Of a stretch of DNA of 64,000 nucleotides, positions 18,268-26,794 are shown one piece after another. Source of the stretch: Dictyobacter aurantiacus. Lineage in GTDB: Bacteria; Chloroflexota; Ktedonobacteria; Ktedonobacterales; Ktedonobacteraceae. The position numbers and the translations under genes are program-made. Below the pieces are notes generated by a model, which worked only from the letters and a program-made list of their open reading frames with translations, ran no database searches and was not told where the DNA came from. The stretch lies in contig NZ_BIFQ01000001.1 of assembly GCF_003967515.1 (NCBI RefSeq), positions 1,240,001 to 1,304,000 on the forward strand, in the 5' to 3' direction. The first letter of the stretch is position 1. Each line of letters starts with the position of its first letter.

Positions 18268-19328
18268 TATCTTCCTTTGACGCGACGAGCATTGGTAAAG
18301 TTATTACGGATAAAAGGCATCCAGCGCAGGCGGGAGATAAATCCCCACAGCCCTGCCGCCTCGGCCGCGATCACCAGCCAGTGCTGATCAATATCGACTT
18401 CAATGCGGCACAGACGATATGGATCGCTCACGGGCGTATTGATGCCATAGGTCGTGGTAACGGCCCAGTCATAGCCAGCATCCTTGACCGCCTGTACGAT
18501 AGTATCACTAATGTGCTGGACCTGCCCGACAGGATAGGCAAAACTGCGTACAGGATGCCCGAGTTTCTCCTCCAGAACCCGTCGACACTCCGTCACCTCA
18601 TAGCGCACCTCAGCCGGATCGGTGATATACGAAAGGATGGGATGATGCATGGTATGGGCACCGAGCGTAATCCAGCCGCTCTCGTCCATCTCCCGGGCCT
18701 GCTCCCAGGTAACCGGAAGCCGGTCTTCATCGCGGTCCTGCTTATCTGGCTTCGGCGATACATCCAGTACAGTCCTGGCCTGGGCCAAAAAGGTCTCGCG
18801 CTCGGCTACTGAGGTGGCGAAACGCACATGGTCATCAATAAATTGAGCGAGGGCGGGCCGCTCCTGCTGCACATCAAAGTGCTTATGATCCAGGGTAGCC
18901 TCGCTGACGCGCGCGCGGCGCGCTATGCTCTGACCTTCGAACCACCAGAAGCGCTGATGGCTTTCGATATAATCAGGAACAAGAAAGATAGTCAGAGGGA
19001 TACAATAATCGCGCGCCATGCTCATCGCATAGGTATAATTATCTGTATAGCCATCATCCAGGCTAATAACGAGTGGTGTGCGCCGATCATTTTGATAGCG
19101 AGGATCTTTCTTTCCGGTATAAAGCTCTTCCAGCGCGGCTTCCAATGGCATGATACGATAGTGGCGGCGTAGATACAGCAGGTGCTGTAGAAAGTTGCCA
19201 CCCTTTGACGTATGATATGTGAGTATCACCGCCCGCCGTCCCGCACGCTGATGGAAACGGCACGCCATAGCCACCAGACCGCTATAATAGAAAAAGCCCG
19301 CCAGCATAATTAAAATTCGTCGACCCAT
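18267..19328 (-). CDS. Membrane-anchored polysaccharide deacetylase (copy 1)
   Basis: 353 residues. One hydrophobic helix near the N-terminus contains FFYYSGL, shared by all three deacetylases here. The NodB domain follows: LTYHTS, the metal and catalytic site SLDDGYTDN, GAHTMHHP (metal histidines) and FAYPVG. Carbohydrate esterase 4 enzymes remove N- or O-acetyl groups from glycans. ATG 19328 has AGGGAG 6 bases upstream. It lies downstream of flavoprotein A across a 13-bp hairpin and upstream of the acetyltransferase. The active-site residues are intact, so activity is expected. Confidence 0.88.
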   Translation of the reverse strand: MGRRILIMLAGFFYYSGLVAMACRFHQRAGRRAVILTYHTSKGGNFLQHLLYLRRHYRIMPLEAALEELYTGKKDPRYQNDRRTPLVISLDDGYTDNYTYAMSMARDYCIPLTIFLVPDYIESHQRFWWFEGQSIARRARVSEATLDHKHFDVQQERPALAQFIDDHVRFATSVAERETFLAQARTVLDVSPKPDKQDRDEDRLPVTWEQAREMDESGWITLGAHTMHHPILSYITDPAEVRYEVTECRRVLEEKLGHPVRSFAYPVGQVQHISDTIVQAVKDAGYDWAVTTTYGINTPVSDPYRLCRIEVDIDQHWLVIAAEAAGLWGFISRLRWMPFIRNNFTNARRVKGR

Positions 19329-19362
19329 CCTGACTCCCTTTACACTACTCCCATCAACCACA

Positions 19363-19402
19363 CATGAGCTATCTCCGCACTGTACAGGTGAGATAGCTCA
19401 TG
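19363..19402 (-). repeat. 13-bp intercistronic hairpin
   Basis: Arms 19363-19375 and 19390-19402 (CATGAGCTATCTC and complement) with a 14-base loop lie between flavoprotein A and deacetylase 1. The hairpin may tune read-through or mRNA processing inside the operon. Confidence 0.55.
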
Positions 19403-19424
19403 CCAGTATCTGGATAGGTGAGGT

Positions 19425-20651
19425 TTAGCGCGAACGCACAACCTGTTTAGCAATAGCGCCGGAAGCTCGGCGTGCGGCGGCATCAGCACCCACCACAAAA
19501 CGGTAGAAGGGACCGAAGCTACGTGCGGACGAGAAGCCGACAAAGTAGAGGCCCGGTACGCTGGTCTCAAAGTGGCTGTTCAGCACAGGTGAGCCGCGAT
19601 GGGTCTGCAACGCATCTTTGATGTTCTCATCCAGCATAGGCAACGCTTTCACGTCCGGACGATAACCGGTACCAAGAATAACATGATCATAGATCTCTTC
19701 TTTGCCATTGGCCAGGGTCAGCTTTACTTTGCCATCCACTTCCTCAATCTTTGTGATTGAGGTATTCTCGCGCAGATCAACCTGTCCAATGATGCGCGGC
19801 TTCAGCCAGTGCGATCCGGCTGGCCCATGCGTATTGTCGACGATGTTATCACGGCGAGCACGGGAAACACCGTGCAGGGAGTAAGGATACTTCTCCTGAA
19901 ACAGGTTGGACCAGCCATAGCCCATGCCTGCCTTTGGCGCACGCAGGTAACGGGCCCACATGGGATATATCGAGTTATGCAAATTCAGCCAGCGCACGGT
20001 ACGACGCACGAATACCGAAACCTTCGCGCCCTGCTCATTCAAGAGTGCGGCCGTCTCCAGAGAACCCTGACCACCACCAATAACCGCGACCCGCTGGCCT
20101 TTGAATTGCTCAAGCGTCGCATGCTCGGACTGGTGAGAAACCAGGTGCCTGGGCATGTGAGCGTACTCTTCAGGGCAATAGATATAGTAATGCAGTCCAG
20201 GAGCCATAGCTACCACTTTACTCGTGACCACGCGTCCATCCTCCAGCGTCACACGATAGTGGTCATCAACACGCTCGATATTGCTGATGTAGGTCTCATC
20301 GACATTGGGTACCGCATGCTTCTGGAACCAGTTAACATAATCCAGGAACGTTTCGCGTGGCATCGGATCAACGGGGGTTTTGCCCTGCGCCTCATAGTAG
20401 CGAGCAATGGCATATTTTTTCTGGGGATCTGACAGGCTGGAGGCCCACCAGAAGGAACGCAGCAGCATTCCATCGGGCATATGATTGCGCCAGAAATAAT
20501 TTACCTTGCCAAAGGTCGCTATTTTGAGTCCATGGCCTAATAAGTGGGCGGAAAGTGAGAGACCATAAGGGCCGGCGCCCATCACTACGACATCATATTG
20601 GGCAGAGGGGGTAGATGATTGGTTCTTTTTAGGGTTTAAAGAGACACTCAC
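19425..20651 (-). CDS. FAD-dependent monooxygenase-like oxidoreductase (copy A)
   Basis: 408 residues. FAD-binding GAGPYG (25-30), a second dinucleotide motif GGGQGS near residue 180, and the C-terminal LGTGYRPD match two-dinucleotide flavoproteins related to N-hydroxylating and Baeyer-Villiger monooxygenases. A SDPQKKYAIARY segment and FVVGADAA are shared with copy B at 23057. Catalysis would use NADPH and O2. It starts 19 bases after ATP-grasp A. A hydroxylated amine or amide product is conceivable, but no siderophore genes accompany it. The substrate is not deducible. Confidence 0.82.
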   Translation of the reverse strand: MSVSLNPKKNQSSTPSAQYDVVVMGAGPYGLSLSAHLLGHGLKIATFGKVNYFWRNHMPDGMLLRSFWWASSLSDPQKKYAIARYYEAQGKTPVDPMPRETFLDYVNWFQKHAVPNVDETYISNIERVDDHYRVTLEDGRVVTSKVVAMAPGLHYYIYCPEEYAHMPRHLVSHQSEHATLEQFKGQRVAVIGGGQGSLETAALLNEQGAKVSVFVRRTVRWLNLHNSIYPMWARYLRAPKAGMGYGWSNLFQEKYPYSLHGVSRARRDNIVDNTHGPAGSHWLKPRIIGQVDLRENTSITKIEEVDGKVKLTLANGKEEIYDHVILGTGYRPDVKALPMLDENIKDALQTHRGSPVLNSHFETSVPGLYFVGFSSARSFGPFYRFVVGADAAARRASGAIAKQVVRSR

Positions 20652-20670
20652 GATAAACCTCCCAGGTAAG

Positions 20671-21969
20671 TTATTTACTCAATTTACGCAAGGAACGAGA
20701 AGCGAAATCTTTGGCCGCACTCCAAACGGGTTTTAGATCCTTTAAATCAACATAATCATAACCTGCAGGCATAAAGAAACTAGAACAGAATTGAAAAATA
20801 GCCCGGGCCGGTGATGGCACACCCGGTCGCCCACGCTGTGCCAGGGCCTCAGCCGTTGTCACGATATCACCTTCCAGAAAACGCATCCAGCCGCCAGTTT
20901 GATACCCTTCCACCGGTTTGATCGCCTCTCCGACAGCCCACTGGTAAAGCAGGTAGGGGAAATCGATGCCCGAGCGTACCGCTATTTCGACGGAGGCCGA
21001 TAGCCTGGGGTTAATCTCCATCAGGTAGGGCTTTCCAGCTTCGTCACGCCGGAATTCGACTTCAGAGTAGCCCTCCAGTTCAATCTCGCGCACCAGCCGC
21101 TCGGACTGCTGGCCGATATCCTCAGGAATAACGATGCTCTGCCGCAAGACCGAGGTACCTCCCAGTGGTGGTTGGGTACGTTTCGCCCACTGCGCGAAAC
21201 GCGCATAGACGGTGCCCTGCCCATACAACAGGCTGACCGCTTCCCGGCGACCGGTCAGAAACTGCTGGAACAGGGTACTGCCACCACCCTGGGTGAGCTT
21301 TTCAACCGCCTGGTACGCCTCATCTGGGGTGGTCACCAGTTCACAGATCAAACGCACCCCCTGCTGCTCTCCCCATAGCCAGGTTTCGATCGGCTTGACT
21401 ACAGCCGGCAAGCCAATCTCACGTATAGCCTCCTTGACCTCGCTGGTGGAAGACACCGTGACACCTCTGGGAATACCCAGGCCCAGCTTTCCAGCAATCG
21501 ATAGGGTCAAATCCTTATTGATCGCCGCCTCCAGGGCAGGCTCTTTGGCCAGGGCGATATGTGTATATTTTTCGATCTCATCCCGATGCTCGCGAACAAC
21601 CGCCAGCGTGCCATCGGAGGAGGTCAACAATACACGCGCGCCCGTATAGGTCAGCACCTGCTGCAGATAGGCCAGATAGGAATCCGATTGCTGATCATAA
21701 GACGGTGCGACGTAGGCGTGTTCGCACCAGCGAGACGCGAACGTAGGGATAGAGCGCGCCTTCCTGGAAGACGACGACATCGTCTCCAGGGCCGCGACAT
21801 GCATCCCTCGTTTTCCCAATGAACGCACCGCGACCAGCGATTGACGCAAGTTCGCATCCAATACCAATGCGTCATACGCCGCTGAGCGCACCCCGAGACC
21901 GTGCGCATCCCGTGGCTGAAGCATAGCCGCTCCATCTTCCACGCCATTATTTTTTAAAGAGTTTGGCAT
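20671..21969 (-). CDS. ATP-grasp ligase (copy A), COG3919-like
   Basis: 432 residues with the ATP-grasp architecture: an N-terminal Rossmann-like domain (YDALVLDANLRQS), nucleotide lysines around GLPAVVKPIE, the QQFLTGRRE loop and the metal/phosphate motif EINPRLSASVE. Such enzymes join a carboxylate to an amine through an acyl-phosphate. ATG 21969 overlaps the upstream deacetylase by 23 bases and has AGGA upstream; a second ATG at 21924 with GGAG is a non-overlapping alternative. Copy B at 24292 has the same order of neighbours. Ligated substrates unknown. Confidence 0.82.
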   Translation of the reverse strand: MPNSLKNNGVEDGAAMLQPRDAHGLGVRSAAYDALVLDANLRQSLVAVRSLGKRGMHVAALETMSSSSRKARSIPTFASRWCEHAYVAPSYDQQSDSYLAYLQQVLTYTGARVLLTSSDGTLAVVREHRDEIEKYTHIALAKEPALEAAINKDLTLSIAGKLGLGIPRGVTVSSTSEVKEAIREIGLPAVVKPIETWLWGEQQGVRLICELVTTPDEAYQAVEKLTQGGGSTLFQQFLTGRREAVSLLYGQGTVYARFAQWAKRTQPPLGGTSVLRQSIVIPEDIGQQSERLVREIELEGYSEVEFRRDEAGKPYLMEINPRLSASVEIAVRSGIDFPYLLYQWAVGEAIKPVEGYQTGGWMRFLEGDIVTTAEALAQRGRPGVPSPARAIFQFCSSFFMPAGYDYVDLKDLKPVWSAAKDFASRSLRKLSK

Positions 21970-22999
21970 ACTTTTTCCTAATTCGGGATACGATGCCCAA
22001 CAGTCCAACAAGTTCTGCCGCCATCACCATCCAGTTCACTTCGGTATCGCCGGGCATACGGCCTAGCAAATAGGGATCTGACTCACTGGTATTGAGCGTT
22101 TCCAGCGTCGTCACCGCCCAGGTAAAGCCAGCTGCCTTCACAGCCTCGATGCCTCGTTCACCAATGTGCTGCATCTTTCCAACGGGATAGGCAAACATCC
22201 GCACCGGATGGCCCAGTTTCTCTTCAAGTATCTGACGGGAAGTCTGAACCTCGTACAAAACGTCCGCCGGATCTGCTAGATACGCCAGGATAGGATGATT
22301 GACCGTATGGGCGCCGAAAGAGACTAATCCACTGGCCTCCATTTCGCGAATCTGCTCCCAGGTCATAGGCAGATCTGTATCATTGGTAGTAATTTCGCGA
22401 CATGGCAGCGCGACCTGCAAAGCCAGTTGTAGCTCCGCAAGGAATTGCTCCCGCTCGGCAATTGACCTCGTGTACCGCGCACGCCCATCGATGAGGTCAA
22501 TTAATTCCTGCCGTTCATGTGGCATCGTCAGATGATAGATACGACCATCAAATGTCACCTGCTCACTTTTGAGCAGGCTGACCAGTTTGCTGGCCGCTAA
22601 CCACCAGAAATAGCGGCCGCTGTCAATATAGCCAGGAATCAAAAAAATCGTTATCGGCACCTGGTAGAGCCGGGCCAGTCGGAACCCCTCGACGTAGTTA
22701 TCGATATACCCATCATCAAAGGTCAGGACGAGCGGCCGGCGGTGATCACGCTTCCCGGCCACATCCTTTTTGGTCCCGCTGGCACTTTCGCCAAAAAGCT
22801 CTTCCAGAGCCTTCTCTAAATGAACGATGCGATAGTGGCGCTGCAGGTAACGCATATGAGCCGGCAGGCCATGATTCGCATTATGATAGTTCAGAATAAT
22901 CACTCGTCGATCAAGTCGCTCATTGATCCGCAGAGCCAGGTACGTAATACCCAGGTAGTAAAACATTGCTGCAATCACTACACGCATGCGTTCGTACAT
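21947..22999 (-). CDS. Membrane-anchored polysaccharide deacetylase (copy 2)
   Basis: 350 residues, organised like copy 1: an N-terminal helix with MFYYLGI, then NodB motifs LNYHNA, TFDDGYIDN, GAHTVNHP and FAYPVG. All metal ligands are present. The C-terminal half ends in a second amphipathic or hydrophobic segment (MVMAAELVGLLGI). It opens the second cassette: its 3' end overlaps the ATP-grasp A start, while flavoprotein B lies 57 bases upstream. Confidence 0.87.
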   Translation of the reverse strand: MYERMRVVIAAMFYYLGITYLALRINERLDRRVIILNYHNANHGLPAHMRYLQRHYRIVHLEKALEELFGESASGTKKDVAGKRDHRRPLVLTFDDGYIDNYVEGFRLARLYQVPITIFLIPGYIDSGRYFWWLAASKLVSLLKSEQVTFDGRIYHLTMPHERQELIDLIDGRARYTRSIAEREQFLAELQLALQVALPCREITTNDTDLPMTWEQIREMEASGLVSFGAHTVNHPILAYLADPADVLYEVQTSRQILEEKLGHPVRMFAYPVGKMQHIGERGIEAVKAAGFTWAVTTLETLNTSESDPYLLGRMPGDTEVNWMVMAAELVGLLGIVSRIRKKYAKLFKK

Positions 23000-23056
23000 A
23001 GCAATTCCCCTCAGCCCTCAATATTTCCGGCAGCAAATGTGTTTCACGCTGCGCAC

Positions 23057-24295
23057 CTATTTATGTTGAGCCACGTAACGGGCGGCCCCGGCAGCGGCTC
23101 GCTTTCCAGCAGCTTTCGCACCTACCACAAAACGATACAAGGGACCAAAGGCACGTACGGAGCTGAGACCAATAAAGAACAATCCTGGAACGCTACTTTC
23201 AAACCAATGGCTCAACACAGGGATCTGCTGATCTTCTTTGATCTGTACTAGCAGGGATGGATCTATCATCGAAAGGTTCTTCATTTTAACTTCATAGCCA
23301 GTGCTCAGCAACAGATGGTCAATCTGCACTTGCTGCCCATCCGAAAGCGATACATCCAGTTTCCCGTCCCGCTCTGTGAGCTCTTTGATGGTGGTATGCT
23401 CATGGACTTTGACCTTGCCTTCGCCCAGGACCCGTTCACGTAACCAGTGAGAAGCCGCAGCCTGATAGTTCGAGCTAATAAAGCGGTCTTTGCGATCCTG
23501 GGCGAAGCGATAGAACAGGTATGGTATATATTCCAGCACCCAGTTCTCCCAGCCTGGAGCAATACCGGCCGAGGGCGCCTGGATCTTTTCCCACAGTGTA
23601 CGCTCATTGTGGCGATCGCGCGGCAACCAGTTAATCGCTCGGCGCACCACCAGGTGTACATCAGCAGCCTTACCTTCCTCAAGCAGCAGCGCCGAATACT
23701 CTACCGCGCTCTGTCCGCCACCCACCACCATGATTTTTTTGCCTTCGAATCCGCTAAAGTCGCCATTATCGAAAGCGTGTGAAACCAGGTCTTTGGAAAA
23801 ACCCCTGAATTCCTGCGGCCAGCGACCGAAGTAATACACTCCAATCGCCATCACCACCGACGTCGCCTGCACCACACGTCCATCTTCCAGCGTAACAATA
23901 AAGCGCTCATTCTGCCGCTTGACCGAAGTCACATAGGTCTCATCCACATTGGGTACGGCATTTCTCTGAAACCAGAGCGCGTAATCCAGGAAGAGCTGTA
24001 TCGGAACCGGGTAAGGATTGTTTATATTTTTCATCTTTAAGTAACGTGCAAAGGTATACTTTTTTTGTGGATCAGAAAGGCTGGTCGCCCACCAGTGAGA
24101 ACGCAGATACATACCTGGAGGCATATGTCTGGCCCATAATTCCATTGGCTTACCAAAGACCGCGACATTTAATCCTTTAGCGAGCAGATGTGCCGCCGTC
24201 GTAAGTCCATAAGGACCGGCCCCAACAACAATTACATCGTACTGCGCGACCGGCGTCAACTGTTGAGATTCCTGTAAGTCTGATACAACACTCAT
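23057..24295 (-). CDS. FAD-dependent monooxygenase-like oxidoreductase (copy B)
   Basis: 412 residues, paralogue of copy A: GAGPYG near residue 27, GGGQSA near 185, C-terminal LSTGYEVK and FVVGAKAA. An FRGFSKDLVSH stretch resembles the FMO fingerprint F-x-G-x3-H. Its ATG overlaps the stop of ATP-grasp B by four bases (ATGA), implying translational coupling and a functional partnership. It appears to be cytosolic, with no signal peptide. Confidence 0.82.
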   Translation of the reverse strand: MSVVSDLQESQQLTPVAQYDVIVVGAGPYGLTTAAHLLAKGLNVAVFGKPMELWARHMPPGMYLRSHWWATSLSDPQKKYTFARYLKMKNINNPYPVPIQLFLDYALWFQRNAVPNVDETYVTSVKRQNERFIVTLEDGRVVQATSVVMAIGVYYFGRWPQEFRGFSKDLVSHAFDNGDFSGFEGKKIMVVGGGQSAVEYSALLLEEGKAADVHLVVRRAINWLPRDRHNERTLWEKIQAPSAGIAPGWENWVLEYIPYLFYRFAQDRKDRFISSNYQAAASHWLRERVLGEGKVKVHEHTTIKELTERDGKLDVSLSDGQQVQIDHLLLSTGYEVKMKNLSMIDPSLLVQIKEDQQIPVLSHWFESSVPGLFFIGLSSVRAFGPLYRFVVGAKAAGKRAAAGAARYVAQHK

Positions 24296-25608
24296 GAAGA
24301 ACTCCTTTTAATGCGTGACAACCTTTTGGCAATAGCCCCTCCTACCCACTCGAACGTAAACTCCGTTGATGCTTTTATAGCAGGGGTCAAATCATTCCAA
24401 TCGATATAGTCATAATACATAGGTTGAAAGAAAGAAAAGGTAAAGTCGCGTACCGCCTGCAACGGTGGCGTTATGCCGGGACGCCCCCGTTTCTGCAGAG
24501 CCTCAATTGTCGTCATAATATCGCCCTTAAGGTAACGCATCCATTTCCCGACGCGATAGGAACGGACTGTATCGATCTTGCCGCCATTTGCCCATTGGTA
24601 GAGCAGATGGGGAAAGTCAACGCCAGAGCGGACGGCAATTTCAACTGAAGCAGATAAACGAGGATTGATCTCCATAAGGTAGGGAATACCCGCCTGATCG
24701 CGCCGGAATTCGACTTCCGCATAGCCCTCAAGATCAATTTCACGGATCAACCGTTCAGACTGGGCACCGATATCCGACGGGACGGCGATGCTCTGGCGCA
24801 GGACCGATGTTCCACCCAATTGAGGCTCGGTACGCCTGGCCCACTGGGCAAAAATGGCATGCACCTCGCGGTTGGCATACATAATACTAATAGCCTCGCG
24901 CCGACCGGTTAAAAACTGCTGAAGCAGAATAGTACCACCCAGGTACGTCAATTCTTCCGCGGCGCGCTGCGCTTCATCTTCTGTAGTAACCAGCCGAGAA
25001 GCAAAGCGAACTCCACCTCCCTGCTGCTCATCCCATAACCAGGATTCAACCGGCTTGAGAACGGCTGGCAGGCCAATCTCTTTGAGGGCTGCCGACACTT
25101 CATCTGGCGCGTTGATCGTCACGCCACGTGGAATAGCAAGCCCCAACTGCCTGGCGACCTCCAGGGTCGCTTCCTTGTTGATTGCAATCCTCAACGCGGG
25201 ATCGCGTGCCAGCGCGATTTTGACCTGCTTTTCCAGGCGCTCTCGATGCTGACGCAAGAGGGCCACCGTGCTATCAGAAGACGCGATGACGACGCGAGCC
25301 CCACTATGCTCCAGCCATTGTTCAAGGAAGGCAAGATAGTCATCGGTGCCAGCTACGCTGGGACAAACGATGCCTTGCCGGCACCAGCGCGAGGCAAAGG
25401 CCGGCACACGGTTCTCTGCCTCCAGCGCCGCCACCTTCAACCCTTGTTTTCCCAATGAGCGAATCGACACCAGGGACTGACGTAAGGCCGCATCCAGCAC
25501 GACAGCGTCGTACATTTTGGGATGGCTTTCAGACCCTCGGTCAGCTCGCTGATTGAGAACAGATTGAGTAGCACCAGTGCTATCTACTTCAGATGAATGA
25601 CCTAACAC
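24292..25608 (-). CDS. ATP-grasp ligase (copy B), COG3919-like
   Basis: 438 residues, with MYDAVVLDA after a divergent leader, AVLKPVE, QQFLTGRRE and EINPRLSASVE as in copy A. An insertion of one or two residues (DEQQGGGVRF) distinguishes it. The start is GTG 25608 with GAGG 6 bases upstream; the frame stays open further but without a ribosome site. It lies 37 bases after deacetylase 3 and overlaps flavoprotein B. Role inferred as for copy A. Confidence 0.82.
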   Translation of the reverse strand: MLGHSSEVDSTGATQSVLNQRADRGSESHPKMYDAVVLDAALRQSLVSIRSLGKQGLKVAALEAENRVPAFASRWCRQGIVCPSVAGTDDYLAFLEQWLEHSGARVVIASSDSTVALLRQHRERLEKQVKIALARDPALRIAINKEATLEVARQLGLAIPRGVTINAPDEVSAALKEIGLPAVLKPVESWLWDEQQGGGVRFASRLVTTEDEAQRAAEELTYLGGTILLQQFLTGRREAISIMYANREVHAIFAQWARRTEPQLGGTSVLRQSIAVPSDIGAQSERLIREIDLEGYAEVEFRRDQAGIPYLMEINPRLSASVEIAVRSGVDFPHLLYQWANGGKIDTVRSYRVGKWMRYLKGDIMTTIEALQKRGRPGITPPLQAVRDFTFSFFQPMYYDYIDWNDLTPAIKASTEFTFEWVGGAIAKRLSRIKRSSS

Positions 25609-25645
25609 GCAACACCTCAAACTGAAAACAGCTAAATATATTGAT

Positions 25646-26689
25646 TTACATATTTTCCTTATTTTTGGTAAAAGGTTTCCATAGAGGAGCAAACATACTC
25701 CAGATACCCGAGGTTTCAGCAGCGATTAAGAGCCAGTGGCGTCGCACCTCTACCAGAACACGCTCCAGACGATAGGGATCGCTCTGTGGTGTCGCTACCC
25801 CTTTGGTGGTTGTTACAGCCCAGCTATATCCCGCCTCACGCACTGTCTTGAGGGCCTCTAGTCCAATATGTTCGGTGCGGCCTATAGGATAGGCAAAAGT
25901 TCGCACCGGCCTGTTTAACCGCTCCTGCATCAAATGACGGCAGGAAGCGATCTCGTAGCGCACCTCAGTTGGATCTGATAAACAGGCCAGCACAGGATGG
26001 TTCATGGTGTGGGCGCCAAAAGAGACAAAACCACTTTCCTGCATTTCCAGCACTTCTCCCCACGATAGTGGGATATTAACATCTTTTACCGTTTCCTCAC
26101 AAGTATCTGGTACTATTGCTAAATCTTGTCTCATCTGCGTTAAAAATTGTTCTCGTTCTGCTACCGAGCGAGCGCTACGCAGACGCGCGTCAATGGCCTG
26201 CGACAAAGCCTGCTGTGAAGCAGGTTGCTGTAGATAATAGACCTGTCCGTCAAGGTTGAACTCGGTAAGACCAGTCTGCTTGACCAGGCGTTCACCTTCA
26301 CCCCACCAGAAGTATTCCCCGCTATCGATATAGCCCGGGATCAGAAAAATGGTAATAGGTACCTGGAACTCAACGGCCGCTTTAAAAGCGTGGGTATAGT
26401 TATCGTGATAGCCATCATCAAACGTAATAACGAGAGGTGTGGGTTGCTGACCCGACTTTCTAGCAGGTGACTGGGAGGCATAGAGTTCCTCCAGAGCATC
26501 TTCCAGGTGCAAAATCCGATAGTGGCGTTTTAAGTATTGCATATGTCGCCGGATATCGCCCAGGCTAGCACGGTGGTAATTTAAGATCAGCAAGCGCGGC
26601 CCCCGCTGGCGCATGCGCCAGCGGCTAAACCGCACCAGACCACTATAGTAAAAGAAGGCTGCGACTATCAGGCGTACTGCTTTACGCAT
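25646..26689 (-). CDS. Membrane-anchored polysaccharide deacetylase (copy 3)
   Basis: 347 residues. N-terminal helix with FFYYSGL and a basic RWRMRQR cluster; NodB motifs LNYHRA, TFDDGYHDN, GAHTMNHP, FAYPIG. ATG 26689 follows GAGGAA by about 11 bases; an upstream start at 26719 lacks a site. It heads the first (upstream) cassette. Three such paralogues in 9 kb suggest separate acetyl positions or sequential use. Confidence 0.87.
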   Translation of the reverse strand: MRKAVRLIVAAFFYYSGLVRFSRWRMRQRGPRLLILNYHRASLGDIRRHMQYLKRHYRILHLEDALEELYASQSPARKSGQQPTPLVITFDDGYHDNYTHAFKAAVEFQVPITIFLIPGYIDSGEYFWWGEGERLVKQTGLTEFNLDGQVYYLQQPASQQALSQAIDARLRSARSVAEREQFLTQMRQDLAIVPDTCEETVKDVNIPLSWGEVLEMQESGFVSFGAHTMNHPVLACLSDPTEVRYEIASCRHLMQERLNRPVRTFAYPIGRTEHIGLEALKTVREAGYSWAVTTTKGVATPQSDPYRLERVLVEVRRHWLLIAAETSGIWSMFAPLWKPFTKNKENM

Positions 26690-26794
26690 AAAAGTTTTTT
26701 TCCTCACAGTCCATTGCAAGATAGAATGGATACCTTTCTTCCCAGCTTCACAGAAAATGCCTCTACGCCATTGTTGAAGCAGACCACCTCGCGC

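Noticed and set aside
19425..24295. Flavoproteins as siderophore ornithine/lysine N-hydroxylases
   Set aside because: No NRPS, IucA/C-type synthetase or siderophore transporter nearby; the ATP-grasp and deacetylase context fits glycan chemistry better.
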